From NCBI RefSeq assembly GCF_000341085.1, contig NZ_ANBA01000009.1, positions 1-64,000 of the forward strand: a DNA stretch of 64,000 bases. The letters are read 5' to 3'. The notes below the pieces were generated by a model that did not search any database, was not told the origin of the DNA, and was given only the letters and a program-made list of their open reading frames with translations. This document shows positions 55,469-64,000 of the stretch, piece by piece. Position numbers and translations under genes: made by a program. Origin of the DNA: Nocardiopsis ganjiahuensis DSM 45031. Lineage in GTDB: Bacteria > Actinomycetota > Actinomycetes > Streptosporangiales > Streptosporangiaceae. Numbering within the stretch: position 1 is the stretch's first letter; the number at the start of each line of letters is the position of its first letter.

Positions 55469-56389
55469 ATGGACGGATTCCTGCGCTACTACGACCGCCA
55501 CGACCAGCAGGGACTGGGCTGGCACGACGGCCAACGCAGGACCGTCCACGCCGTCCCCGGCGTACGGAGCATGGCGGAGCTGCTCCGACTCCCCCTGGAC
55601 GAGGCACGGACCCTGGCAGGCGAGGCAGCCGGTTCGCCGCCTCTCACGAACACCGACGCCATCACCCCGCTCCCCCCGGTCGACGGCGACACCGAGGTCT
55701 GGGCCGCCGGCGTGACCTACGAACGCTCGCGCCGGGCCCGGGGCGAGGAGAGCGACCACGCCGACATCTACGACCGGGTCTACACGGCCCGGCGTCCCGA
55801 GCTGTTCTTCAAGGCCCCCGCCTGGCGCGTGGTGACCGAGGCGGAGCCCGTCGCCGTCCGCTCGGACTCCTCCCTGAACGTCCCCGAACCGGAACTCGCG
55901 GTGGTCGCCAACGCCCACGGCCAGATCGTGGGCTACTGCGTCTGCGACGACGTCAGTTCACGCGCCATCGAGGGCGAGAACGCCCTCTACCTGCCCCAGG
56001 CGAAGGTGTACGCGGGCAGCTGCTCCCTGAGCCCGCTGGTCCGCCCCTCCTGGGAGCTCCCCGACCCCCTCGCGGGCGAGGTCACCATGCGGGTCCTCCG
56101 CCGCGGCCGAAGCGCCTTCGAGGGGCGCGTCCGCCTGCGCTCGCTCCGCCGGGACCCCGCCGACCTCGTGGAACACCTGTTCCGTTCCCAGCCCTTCCCC
56201 GACGGGGCCGTCCTCGCGACCGGCACCGGCATCGTCCCCGACATGGACTTCACCCTGGCCGCGGGCGACACGGTCGACATCGCCATCACCGGGGTGGGGA
56301 CCCTCACCAACCCTGTCGTCCGGGGCCGGGAAGCCATGGACTGGCTCGTCGCCGCGCGCGAGACCCCCGCCGCCCGCCGCCGGAACTGA
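55469..56389 (+). CDS. FAH-family 2-keto-3-deoxy-sugar-acid dehydratase-like protein
   Basis: A 306-residue fumarylacetoacetate hydrolase-fold protein. The metal ligands are in [12 protein letters not shown] and [16 protein letters not shown], and [17 protein letters not shown] is typical of the branch containing 2-keto-3-deoxy-D-arabinonate dehydratase (Sulfolobus KdaD). With the neighbouring dehydratase it would convert a pentonate to 2-oxoglutarate semialdehyde, a Weimberg-type route; the final dehydrogenase is not in the window. GAAAGG precedes the ATG. Confidence 0.8.
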   Translation: MDGFLRYYDRHDQQGLGWHDGQRRTVHAVPGVRSMAELLRLPLDEARTLAGEAAGSPPLTNTDAITPLPPVDGDTEVWAAGVTYERSRRARGEESDHADIYDRVYTARRPELFFKAPAWRVVTEAEPVAVRSDSSLNVPEPELAVVANAHGQIVGYCVCDDVSSRAIEGENALYLPQAKVYAGSCSLSPLVRPSWELPDPLAGEVTMRVLRRGRSAFEGRVRLRSLRRDPADLVEHLFRSQPFPDGAVLATGTGIVPDMDFTLAAGDTVDIAITGVGTLTNPVVRGREAMDWLVAARETPAARRRN

Positions 56390-56690
56390 CCCACGCAAGC
56401 GGGGCCCGCCGGTCACCGGTCGAAGCACCCGCGACTGCTGTGCTCCTGGCACCACGGCCGCACAACCCCGAGGGAAGCCGACGCAGCGGAGCCGCGTTTC
56501 TCATCGCGCCGCCGACCAGAAGCCCATCCAACCCTCCCGGTGACGAGTCGCTCTTGGCTTGCGGCAGTTCCAAAACCGGTCGACCGACACAAGAAGGCGA
56601 ATATGTCCAAGAGCAGACAGCTGAACGTATGAGCTCCCGCACGCAAACCTCGCGTTGGTGAGCGCGGCTGCAACAGGCTAGGTTCGCCCA
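56390..56690. other. Intergenic region before VanZ gene
   Basis: About 300 bp with lower GC on its right side. I see no gene or clear terminator. The VanZ promoter is probably here. Confidence 0.4.
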
Positions 56691-57479
56691 ATGGGTTTTT
56701 CATCCGCGACCAGCTTGGCAAGTGATGTTCTCGTTCTCTCTCCGATAGCTGTCCTTGTCGCCATCGGCCTTTTTCTGCTTCATCGACGGAATACACGAAA
56801 ATGGCCACAGGCTGTCTTCAACAGCACCGTGGACACGCTGGCTCTGGGAGTACTGACCCTGATCGCCGTCGTCACTCTGGTGAACCCCGGCGGGGGCGGC
56901 GGCGTGGAACTCGTACCCTTCGCCGACCTCACGGCTTCGGGGTGGAGCCGGACAGGGGCCTATCAGAACGGTGGCAACATCGCGATGTTCCTACCCCTGG
57001 GCGTGCTGCTCCCCTTCACCTTGGGAGGCAGGCTCGCCGGCTTCCCCAGAGTGCTCGCCGCCTCCGGAGCCGTCTCGGTCACGGTGGAGATCCTTCAGTA
57101 CGTCCTCGGCACCGGACGCATCACCTCTGTGGACGACGTCATCCTCAACTGCACCGGTGCCGTGCTCGGCTCACTCCTGACCTGGCCCTGGTGGCGCGCA
57201 CGAAGGCGCCGGCCCGAGCGGGAGAGCTCGGCCCCATCAGCGCTCTCGGCGACCGGCGGAAGAAGTCAGCAGTCGCTGCTCGAGTCGACCTCGACACGGT
57301 GCGTCCCGTTGCTGGGCGTGCTGTACTCACGCGGAAAACGCCCTTGTCGAATTCGGCCCCCAAGAGAACTGTCCGACCCCGCCCCTGATCGAGGAGAACG
57401 TGGCTCCGCCCTCCTAGGTCACTTTGTCGGTGCCGGTGACCGTTGTTCCTCCAAGGACTCGGCCGGTGGTTTCCTGTGA
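56691..57479 (+). CDS. VanZ-like family protein
   Basis: A 262-residue membrane protein. Conserved elements are VELVPFADL, NGGNIAMFLPLGVLLPFTLGGR, VEILQYVLGTGRITSVDDVILNCTGAVLGSLL. VanZ gives low-level teicoplanin resistance in enterococci; the actinobacterial homologues have no defined role. The N-terminal coding part is less GC-rich and uses rarer codons than neighbours. The last 75 or so residues are low-complexity and run antisense over a small secreted-peptide gene, so the biological C-terminus may be shorter. Confidence 0.75.
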   Translation: MGFSSATSLASDVLVLSPIAVLVAIGLFLLHRRNTRKWPQAVFNSTVDTLALGVLTLIAVVTLVNPGGGGGVELVPFADLTASGWSRTGAYQNGGNIAMFLPLGVLLPFTLGGRLAGFPRVLAASGAVSVTVEILQYVLGTGRITSVDDVILNCTGAVLGSLLTWPWWRARRRRPERESSAPSALSATGGRSQQSLLESTSTRCVPLLGVLYSRGKRPCRIRPPRELSDPAPDRGERGSALLGHFVGAGDRCSSKDSAGGFL

Positions 57480-57575
57480 GTCATCCTCGACCGGAGAATC
57501 CGTGGGCGACAGCGAATTGAAGGTGAGAGCCACGGCTCCGAGAACAGCAGCCGAGCGGGGGACAACTCTCAACAT
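57414..57575 (-). CDS. Small secreted peptide, unknown
   Basis: A 53-residue product. MLRVVPRSAAVLGAVALTFNSLSP is a signal-peptide-like N-terminus (Arg, hydrophobic core, then polar) and the remainder is Thr/Asp/Gly-rich. The ATG is preceded by GGAGAAAGGAAG. No family recognised. It is convergent with and overlaps the VanZ reading frame by 66 bp, so only one of the two 3' ends is likely to be fully functional. Confidence 0.5.
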   Translation of the reverse strand: MLRVVPRSAAVLGAVALTFNSLSPTDSPVEDDSQETTGRVLGGTTVTGTDKVT

Positions 57576-57775
57576 CTTCCTTTCTCCAATTGGGCGCCGG
57601 ATCGGTGGGCGAAGACTCTTGGAAACACCGGTCCGTTCATCGTTCGGGGCCGACTCCGGACACGGGTTCCGTTCCGAGGGCGGTTCCAGGGAGTCCTCCC
57701 GGTCCGGCACGGACCAGAACCTCAGAATTCTGCCATCGCCCTGCCGTCCCGGGACCCGGGAGCAGCCGACACGAG

Positions 57776-57808
57776 GAGGGGCCGACCGGAAGATCCGATC
57801 GGCCCCTC
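57776..57808 (-). terminator. Terminator after mpa
   Basis: Arms GAGGGGCCGA (57776-57785) and TCGGCCCCTC (57799-57808) form a 10-bp perfect stem, about 18 nt beyond the mpa stop codon. Confidence 0.75.
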
Positions 57809-57825
57809 AAAGCGCTCTCAGAGTG

Positions 57826-59586
57826 CTACAGGTACTGGCCGGTGTTGGCGACGGTGTCGATGGACCGACCGGAGTCGGCGCCCTTCTTGCCGGTCACCAG
57901 GGTCCGGATGTAGACGATGCGCTCGCCCTTCTTGCCCGAGATCCGGGCCCAGTCGTCCGGGTTGGTGGTGTTGGGCAGGTCCTCGTTCTCGCTGAACTCG
58001 TCGACGCAGGCCTGGAGCAGGTGCGAGACCCGCAGACCCTTGGACTGGTGGTCGATGAAGTCCTTGATCGCCATCTTCTTGGCACGCGAGACGATGTTCT
58101 CGATCATCGCGCCGGAGTTGAAGTCCTTGAAGTACAGGACCTCCTTGTCACCGTTGGCGTAGGTGACCTCCAGGAAGCGGTTCTCCTCACCCTCGGTGTA
58201 CATCCGCTCCACGACCCGCTGGATCATGGCGTCCACCGTGGCCCGGGCGGACCCGCCGTGCTCGGCCAGGTCCTCCTCGTGCAGCGGCAGGTCCTCGGTG
58301 ACGTACTTGCCGAAGATGTCCCGGGCGCCCTCGGCGTCGGGCCGCTCGACCTTGATCTTGACGTCCAGGCGGCCCGGCCGCAGGATCGCCGGGTCGATCA
58401 TGTCCTCACGGTTGGAGGCGCCGATGACGATGACGTTCTCCAGGCCCTCCACACCGTCGATCTCGCTGAGCATCTGCGGGACGATGGTGTTCTCCACGTC
58501 GGAGGACACACCCGAACCGCGGACACGGAAGATCGAGTCCATCTCGTCGAAGAACACGATGACCGGGGTGCCCTCGGAAGCCTTCTCCCGAGCACGCTGG
58601 AAGACCAGGCGGATGTGCCGCTCGGTCTCGCCCACGTACTTGTTCAGCAGCTCCGGGCCCTTGATGTTGAGGAAGAAGCTCTTGCCGACGTCCTTGCCGG
58701 TGCGCTCGGCGACCCGCTTGGCCAGCGAGTTGGCGACCGCCTTGGCGATGAGCGTCTTACCGCACCCGGGCGGGCCGTACAGCAGTACGCCCTTGGGCGG
58801 GGTGAGCTTGTGCTCGAGGAACAGTTCCTTGTGCAGGAAGGGCAGTTCGACCGCGTCGCGGATCATCTCGATCTGCCCCGACAGGCCACCGATGTCGGTG
58901 TAGGAGATGTCGGGGACCTCCTCGAGCACGAGTTCCTCGACCTCGGACTTGGGAATCCTCTCGTACACGTATCCCGAACGGGGCTCCAACAGCAGGGAGT
59001 CACCCGGACGGATCGGCTCGCCCAGCAGCGGTTCGGCCAACCGGACGATCTTCTCGTCGTCATGGTGCGAGATCACCAGCGCCCGCTCGCCGTCCTCGAG
59101 GAGCTCCTTGAGCAGGACGACCTCACCGACGGTCTCGAACGACTCCACCTCGACGACGTTGAACGCCTCGTTGAGCATGACCTCCTGGCCCGGACGCAGG
59201 TTGTCCATGTCCACGGAGGGACTGACGTTGACCCGCATCTTGCGGCCGTTGGTGAAGATCTCGACGGTCTCGTCCTCGCGGGACCCGAGGTAGACACCGA
59301 AGCCCGACGGCGGCTGCGCGAGCCGGTCGACCTCCTCCTTGAGTGCCACGATCTGCTCGCGCGCCTCCTTCAGCGTGGAGACGAGCCGTTCGTTCTGCCC
59401 GTTCGCGCCGGCGAGGTTGGCCTGGGCCTCCCGCAGTCGCTCCTCCAGCAGACGCACGTGTCGGGGTGAGTCGGCGAGCTTGCGCCGAACCACGCTGAGT
59501 TCCTTCTCCATGTAGGCCACCTGGGCCGTGAGCTCAGCGACTTCACGGTCCCGATCGCCCTGACGCTCGTCCTCGCGTTCGGCCAC
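57826..59586 (-). CDS. mpa: Proteasomal ATPase Mpa/ARC
   Basis: A 586-residue AAA+ unfoldase. A coiled coil (about 10-95) binds Pup; two OB-type domains follow (about 95-245); the AAA module has Walker A GPPGCGKT (271-278), Walker B FFDEMDS and the sensor/arginine finger region. It ends GQYL, the C-terminal tail that inserts into the PrcA ring. I place the start at the GTG at 59586 with GGGAGG 8 nt upstream; a longer in-frame extension exists but is not conserved. 373 bp from trmI, same strand. Confidence 0.94.
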   Translation of the reverse strand: MAEREDERQGDRDREVAELTAQVAYMEKELSVVRRKLADSPRHVRLLEERLREAQANLAGANGQNERLVSTLKEAREQIVALKEEVDRLAQPPSGFGVYLGSREDETVEIFTNGRKMRVNVSPSVDMDNLRPGQEVMLNEAFNVVEVESFETVGEVVLLKELLEDGERALVISHHDDEKIVRLAEPLLGEPIRPGDSLLLEPRSGYVYERIPKSEVEELVLEEVPDISYTDIGGLSGQIEMIRDAVELPFLHKELFLEHKLTPPKGVLLYGPPGCGKTLIAKAVANSLAKRVAERTGKDVGKSFFLNIKGPELLNKYVGETERHIRLVFQRAREKASEGTPVIVFFDEMDSIFRVRGSGVSSDVENTIVPQMLSEIDGVEGLENVIVIGASNREDMIDPAILRPGRLDVKIKVERPDAEGARDIFGKYVTEDLPLHEEDLAEHGGSARATVDAMIQRVVERMYTEGEENRFLEVTYANGDKEVLYFKDFNSGAMIENIVSRAKKMAIKDFIDHQSKGLRVSHLLQACVDEFSENEDLPNTTNPDDWARISGKKGERIVYIRTLVTGKKGADSGRSIDTVANTGQYL

Positions 59587-59959
59587 GTCCGCCACCTCCC
59601 TGTAAGAACTACTCGGAAACCTACCTACCCATGCCCAATTCCTAACCTGTAACCGTGCACGAGTGTCGTAGACCTCATTTCTGGATCTTGCGTTCTCGCA
59701 GATCACAGTGGTAGCGAATGAGTCGACGTAATGAGAAAGTAACCTCCGTGGCGGGGGTCGGGCAAGCGCCACCCAGGTGTTTCGGCACGAACCGCCGACC
59801 GCGGGCGGTCCCTCCCCTGCACCTGCGGACAACCCCGGACGGCCCCGGCTGCTTCCCGGCACGCCCCCGGACGCACGGAAGGGGCCCGCCCGGACGCGGT
59901 GTCCGGACGGGCCCCTTCCCCATGACGGATCGCTCCGCCACGGCATATCGTCGAGGCGG
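59587..59959 (-). promoter_or_regulatory. mpa leader region with trmI terminator
   Basis: Upstream of the mpa RBS lies an AT-rich 150-bp stretch on the minus strand, a plausible promoter. At 59877-59919 a 19-bp hairpin (one mismatch, GCGGT loop) is the terminator of trmI. No other gene is visible. Confidence 0.65.
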
Positions 59960-60946
59960 CTACTCGTCGCTCTCGGGTCCCTTGGCCGCGGCGGGCTCCA
60001 CCGCGGCCTCAGCGGTGCTCTCCGTCGCCGGCGCGGCGGCGGGCGCGGCCGCCCTGGCTCCGGCGTCGGAGGCGGCCTTGGCGGCCTCGTAGTCCTTGCC
60101 GTAGGCGCCCTTGGCCGGACGGCGGCGCCGCTCGGGCGCCTCCACACCGTCGGCCAGACGGCGCGCGACCACCAGGAACCCGGTGTGGCCGATCATCCGG
60201 TGGTCGGGGCGCACCGCCAGACCCTCCACGTGCCAGGTGCGCAACATGGTCTCCCAGGAGCGCGGCTCGTAGAAGCGCTCGTCCCCGCGCAACTCCTCCA
60301 CCACACGGGACAGCTGCGTGGTGGTGGCCACGTAGCAGCACACCAGGCCGCCGGGGATCAGCGCCCCGGCGACCGCGTCCAGGCACTCCCAGGGCGCGAG
60401 CATGTCCAGGAAGACCCGGTCCACGTCGGTCTCGTCGAGCTCCTCGACCAGGTCGCCCACGGTGAGCTTCCAGGCCGGGTGCGGGCCGCCGTAGAAGGTC
60501 TCCACGTTCTTGCGGGCGATCTTCGCGAAGTCCTCGCGGCGCTCGTAGGAGTGGACCATGCCCTGTTCGCCGACCGCGCGCAGCAGCCAGTTGGACATCG
60601 CGCCCGATCCGGCGCCGGCCTCGACCACCCGGGCGCCCGGGAAGATGTCGGCCTCGACCATGACCTGGGCGGCGTCCTTGGGGTAGACGATGGTCGCACC
60701 ACGCTTCATGGAGAGCGTGTAGTCGATGAGCAGGGGGCGCAGCGCCACGTAGGCCGTGCCGGTGTTGGAACGCGCCACACTGCCTTCGGGCTCGCCGATG
60801 AGGTCGTCGTGTTCGACCTTGCCCTTGTGCGAGTGGAAGCTTCCACCCTCACGCAGTGTGATGGTGTGCATGCGACCCTTGGGGTCGGTCAACTGCACGG
60901 TGTCGCCGTCGGTGAAGGGGCCGCGGCGGCCATGGATACCGGTCAA
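59960..60946 (-). CDS. trmI: tRNA (adenine-58-N1) methyltransferase TrmI
   Basis: A 328-residue SAM-dependent enzyme. SAM-binding motif [20 protein letters not shown] (near 105) and the catalytic D-MLAPW region ([13 protein letters not shown]) match mycobacterial Rv2118c, which methylates A58 in the T-loop of tRNA. The last 55 residues are an Ala/Pro/Glu-rich tail not needed for the fold. Neighbour of mpa as in Mycobacterium. Divergent from ppgK. Confidence 0.9.
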   Translation of the reverse strand: MTGIHGRRGPFTDGDTVQLTDPKGRMHTITLREGGSFHSHKGKVEHDDLIGEPEGSVARSNTGTAYVALRPLLIDYTLSMKRGATIVYPKDAAQVMVEADIFPGARVVEAGAGSGAMSNWLLRAVGEQGMVHSYERREDFAKIARKNVETFYGGPHPAWKLTVGDLVEELDETDVDRVFLDMLAPWECLDAVAGALIPGGLVCCYVATTTQLSRVVEELRGDERFYEPRSWETMLRTWHVEGLAVRPDHRMIGHTGFLVVARRLADGVEAPERRRRPAKGAYGKDYEAAKAASDAGARAAAPAAAPATESTAEAAVEPAAAKGPESDE

Positions 60947-61144
60947 CGTCGCTCTCGTCTTCCCACGTCGCGTTTGGTCAGGGCAGTCGCCCAGCGTATC
61001 GGCCTTCCGGGACCAGCACGAACCACCGCGCGCGGCGGACGGCGTCCGTCAGGCGTGCGAAACCCCCTCCCCTTGGGCAGTATCAGGCTTGTGGAACATC
61101 CACGACCCCCATTCGACGCACGAGGACCACAGGAGACACGACCG

Positions 61145-61900
61145 ATGTCACAGCTGACCACAGGCCTGGGAATCGATATCGGTGGCAGCGGGATCAAGGG
61201 CGCCCCGGTCGATCTGGTCTCCGGCGAGTTCCTCCGGGACCGGCTGAAGATCCTCACCCCCGAAAACGCCGATCCCGCCGCGATGGCCCGGATCGTCGGC
61301 GAGATCGCCGCCCACTTCCCCGAGACCGCGGGGACGCCCCTCGGCGTCACCTTCCCCGGAGTCGTCCAGGGCGGGGTGGTGCGCACCTCCGCGAACCTGC
61401 CCAAGAGCTGGGTCGGCACCGACGCCCGCGCCCTGTTCGCCGAGGCCACGGGCCGTCCGGTACGGGTGCTCAACGACGCCGACGCCGCCGCGCTGGCCGA
61501 GAACCGCTACGGGGCGGCCCGGGACGTGGGCGGCACAGTCCTGCTCACCACGCTGGGCACCGGGATCGGCACGGCGCTGGTCGTGGACGGCCGCCTGGTG
61601 CCCAACACCGAGTTCGGCCACCTGGAGATCGACGGGCACGACGCGGAGTCGCGCGCCTCCTCCGGGGCCAAGGAACGGGAGGGGCTGTCCTACCACGACT
61701 GGGCGAAGAAGCGGCTCCAGCGCTACTACCGGGTGATCGAGGACCTCGTGTGGCCGGACCTGATCGTGGTCGGCGGCGGGGTGAGCCGCAAGTCGGAGAA
61801 GTTCCTCCACCACCTGGACATCCGCACCCCGATCGTGCCCGCCGAGTTGCGCAACACCGCGGGGATCGTCGGCGCGGCCCTGTCCGCCGCGGAGGTCTAG
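61145..61900 (+). CDS. ppgK: Polyphosphate glucokinase
   Basis: A 251-residue ROK-family kinase. [18 protein letters not shown] at the N-terminus, [37 protein letters not shown] and the C-terminal [13 protein letters not shown] are typical of polyphosphate-dependent glucokinases of actinobacteria, which phosphorylate glucose with polyphosphate or ATP. The ATG at 61145 has AGGAGAC upstream. Likely the main route of glucose entry into glycolysis when ATP is limiting. Confidence 0.9.
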   Translation: MSQLTTGLGIDIGGSGIKGAPVDLVSGEFLRDRLKILTPENADPAAMARIVGEIAAHFPETAGTPLGVTFPGVVQGGVVRTSANLPKSWVGTDARALFAEATGRPVRVLNDADAAALAENRYGAARDVGGTVLLTTLGTGIGTALVVDGRLVPNTEFGHLEIDGHDAESRASSGAKEREGLSYHDWAKKRLQRYYRVIEDLVWPDLIVVGGGVSRKSEKFLHHLDIRTPIVPAELRNTAGIVGAALSAAEV

Positions 61901-62169
61901 GGGTCCCCCGCGACGGACCCTCTGTGGGGGGTGAGGGGCCTCGGCTTCGAGGGAAGTCGCCGAGTGCCCCTCAGGGGGTGGACGCCGCCGCCCCTCGGAC
62001 CGGGCAGGAGGGACGGCCCCGCTTCGGGTGCCGAACGGGTCCGGGACCCGCGCAGAGGGAGACTGGGGCACGGGATCACCCCAGACACCGTTCCGACACC
62101 CGGGACCGTGCGCGTGCACAGCCCGTCCTGGTCCGGATGCGGCGGCCCCAGCACCCGGACATGTCTGGT

Positions 62170-62580
62170 TCAGCCGCCCTCCGCCGAGGTGGACAGGGCG
62201 CCCACGATCCTCCGGGCCGCGTCGGAGGTCCGGGTCACCGGGGACAGCGGCACGCCGGACAGTGACGAGGGAACACCGTCCTGGCGGGGCCACCGCATCC
62301 ACCACCACAGGTCGCCCCGGTGGGGGCGCAGCAGCGCGCTCTGCGGGCGGGCGGCCGGACCGGCGTCGACCAGACCCGACACGCCGTCCTCCCTGGCCTC
62401 GATTCCGTGGGCCCGCAGCTCCGCGGCCATCCCCCTCAGGGCGAGGGCGGCCGGGTCCGCGCGGTACCCGGACTCGGCAGGAGGGTTCACGCCGAACACG
62501 CCCAACGGCGGGACGCCACGATCCTCGCGTCCGCTCCCGGACAGGCTCCGGTTACCCGCCGGCGGCGTCCCAACGCTCAC
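62170..62580 (-). CDS. Hypothetical protein beside XRE regulator
   Basis: A 136-residue protein. The last 90 residues contain ALALRGMAAELRAHGIEARE, RPHRGDLWWWMRWPRQD and VTRTSDAARRIVGALS, the arrangement (helix, strand, Trp-rich strand, final helix) seen in small proteins next to XRE-type genes of actinomycetes. The N-terminal 40 residues are low-complexity and the real start may be the internal Met at about residue 51. No family known to me. Confidence 0.5.
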   Translation of the reverse strand: MSVGTPPAGNRSLSGSGREDRGVPPLGVFGVNPPAESGYRADPAALALRGMAAELRAHGIEAREDGVSGLVDAGPAARPQSALLRPHRGDLWWWMRWPRQDGVPSSLSGVPLSPVTRTSDAARRIVGALSTSAEGG

Positions 62581-62748
62581 GTGGCCCCCTCTTCACTCCC
62601 GGACCGGCGCACGCGCCCGTCCGGACCAACGACCCCTTCACTGTGCCGCACCGCGGGAAGGCGCACGTACCACTATGCGGATCACGCATTGCGCCTTCTT
62701 TTTCACACATAGCCACCAAGGGCGCCCGGAATCCCTAACCTAAGCTGC

Positions 62749-64000
62749 ATGCCCCAACCAGACGGCGTTCTTCCCAACGACCTGTGGACCCGACCGCGCA
62801 TGGCCGCCGCACTGGCCACCTGTGACATGCCGACGGTCATCGAAGGCGTGCGCGCCGCACGCGGATGGTCCCAGGGCGACCTGGCCCGGGCGCTCACCTA
62901 CTCGCAGAGCTGGGTCTCCCGGGTCGTCAACGGTCAGCAGTCCCTCACCGTCAGCCAGGTCCACGACCTCGCCCAACGACTGGACGTCCCGCTCCACCTG
63001 CTCCGCTTCGGCGGAGCGGGGGCCCAGGACCGCACAGGGCCGCAGGACGGCACCGGGCCGCAGAGCCTCGTCGGGACACCGAACGGCACGGGGACACGCG
63101 AGAGCCCCAGCCGGAAGGGGGTGGACCCCACACGGCGCCGCGACTTCGGCAAGGCCGCCACGGGCGCCTTCGTGGCCACGGCGCAGCCCTACCCGGGGGA
63201 GCACGAGGGACACCACAGCATCGACGAGACCACCGGCCCCGCCCTGCGCTCCATCACCGGCGGCCAGCGCCGCATGGACGCCACCTCCCCCGCCCGCCAC
63301 CTGCTGCCCGGCGCCGTGGCGCACGTGCACCTGTCCGAGCAGATGCTCGGCAACGCGCGCGGGACACCCTTCCACACCGAACTCAGCGCGGCAGCCAGCG
63401 AGGCCTCCGGCTTCGCCGCCTGGCTCAACGCCGACCTCGGCGACATGGGCTCGGCCCGCATGCACTACCGCACCGCGGTCGTCCGCGCCCGCCAGGCCGG
63501 GATGCGCCTGCTCGACGTCTACATGCTCGGCTCGCTGGCCGCCTTCGAGATCGACGTCGCCGAGGACCCCGAACTCGGCCTCGGCCTCGTCCAGGAGGCC
63601 GAACACGTCCTGGGGCCCACCGCCCACCCCACGGCCCGCGCCTGGCTGGCCTGCGTCGGAGCGCTGGCCCACGCCGGGATCGGTGACCGCGTCGCCGCCG
63701 CACGGGCCATCAGACGCGCCGAACGCGAGGTCGCCCGCCCGGACAACGCCCAACCGCCCTGGCCGTGGGTGTTCGCCTTCGACCAGGCGAAGGTCGCCGG
63801 GTACCGGGCCCTGGTGGGAGTGCGCCTGCGCAGCCCGCACGACGCCCGCGCCGCCTTCGCCGAGGCCGTGGCCCCCGCGCCCCGCAACGTCAAGCAGTCC
63901 GCCCTGCTCAAGGTCGAACTCGCCTCGGCCCACGCCGAGGCCGGAGACGTCGACGAGGCCTTCCGGCTCGCACAGGAGGCGCTCACCACCGGGGTGCGCT
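62749..64000 (+). CDS. XRE-family HTH regulator, partial at window end
   Basis: At least 417 codons, cut off by the window end. The N-terminal HTH is GVRAARGWSQGDLARALTYSQSWVSRVVNGQQ, followed by a polar linker, an RRRDFGKAATGAF segment and then helical repeats (SEAAGFAAWLNADLGDMGSARMHYRTAV, AGDVDEAFRLAQEAL) of the TPR type. This is the architecture of a large actinobacterial regulator family that often controls development or secondary metabolism. Divergent from the hypothetical protein gene. Confidence 0.8.
   Translation, partial: MPQPDGVLPNDLWTRPRMAAALATCDMPTVIEGVRAARGWSQGDLARALTYSQSWVSRVVNGQQSLTVSQVHDLAQRLDVPLHLLRFGGAGAQDRTGPQDGTGPQSLVGTPNGTGTRESPSRKGVDPTRRRDFGKAATGAFVATAQPYPGEHEGHHSIDETTGPALRSITGGQRRMDATSPARHLLPGAVAHVHLSEQMLGNARGTPFHTELSAAASEASGFAAWLNADLGDMGSARMHYRTAVVRARQAGMRLLDVYMLGSLAAFEIDVAEDPELGLGLVQEAEHVLGPTAHPTARAWLACVGALAHAGIGDRVAAARAIRRAEREVARPDNAQPPWPWVFAFDQAKVAGYRALVGVRLRSPHDARAAFAEAVAPAPRNVKQSALLKVELASAHAEAGDVDEAFRLAQEALTTGVR

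Noticed and set aside
61901-62169. Possible gene between ppgK and the hypothetical protein
   Set aside because: Only short frames of biased composition.

Overview
The window is high-GC actinobacterial chromosome. The core evidence is the Pup-proteasome locus (mpa, dop, pup, prcB, prcA, pafA, fused pafB-pafC) running into tatA, tatC and a Ski2/HelY-type helicase, in the gene order known from Mycobacterium, Streptomyces and relatives. Streptogrisin-type secreted proteases, an MsiK/UgpC-type ATPase, a BldD-like HTH gene and many GTG starts point to a soil actinomycete; Nocardiopsis or a relative is my guess, not a proof.

Layout. 0.4-10 kb: an accessory stretch with an NRDE/TANGO2 protein, a CtpE-like P-type ATPase, a CmtR-like metal sensor coupled to an SPC-class metal ATPase, and several decayed genes (an SMR transporter lacking its first helix, an ADP-ribosylglycohydrolase remnant, and a HigB-like toxin with an in-frame amber codon in front of an intact antitoxin). 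10-16.4 kb: ion channel, FxsA, apolipoprotein N-acyltransferase, orphan sugar-ABC ATPase, TspO. 16.5-20.4 kb: prolyl oligopeptidase, a 35-residue acidic Ser/Asp-rich peptide gene with its own RBS and a strong terminator, and a JmjC/cupin oxygenase. This is the best candidate for an undescribed system (a RiPP-like locus). 20.5-23.2 kb: TetR regulator divergent from a tandem duplication of a DUF2306 membrane-protein gene with its promoter. 23.3-28 kb: ferric reductase under an iron box, Gly/Pro/Tyr-rich membrane protein, MFS exporter, panD.

28.3-43.9 kb (minus strand): helY with a lipid kinase, a DUF397 protein, tatC, tatA, fused pafBC, an FKBP lipoprotein, pafA, prcA, prcB and pup. DUF3866 (plus strand) and a formyltransferase-like gene interrupt it. 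44-48.2 kb: two paralogous secreted S1E proteases with matching promoters and a DUF4352 protein lie between pup and dop. 48.3-49.8 kb: dop. 50-56.4 kb: a sugar-acid (pentonate) catabolic island with U32-like protein, GntP permease, IclR regulator, IlvD/Edd dehydratase and FAH-family dehydratase, tied together by a shared palindromic operator. 56.7-57.6 kb: VanZ-like protein and a small secreted peptide. 57.8-61.9 kb: mpa, trmI and divergent ppgK. The window ends inside an HTH regulator gene.

Functional logic. Pup is deamidated by Dop, ligated to substrates by PafA, recognised by Mpa and degraded by PrcAB; PafBC is the DNA-damage regulator encoded with this system. The conserved locus has been opened at two places, pup/dop and dop/mpa, by secretion and catabolic genes.
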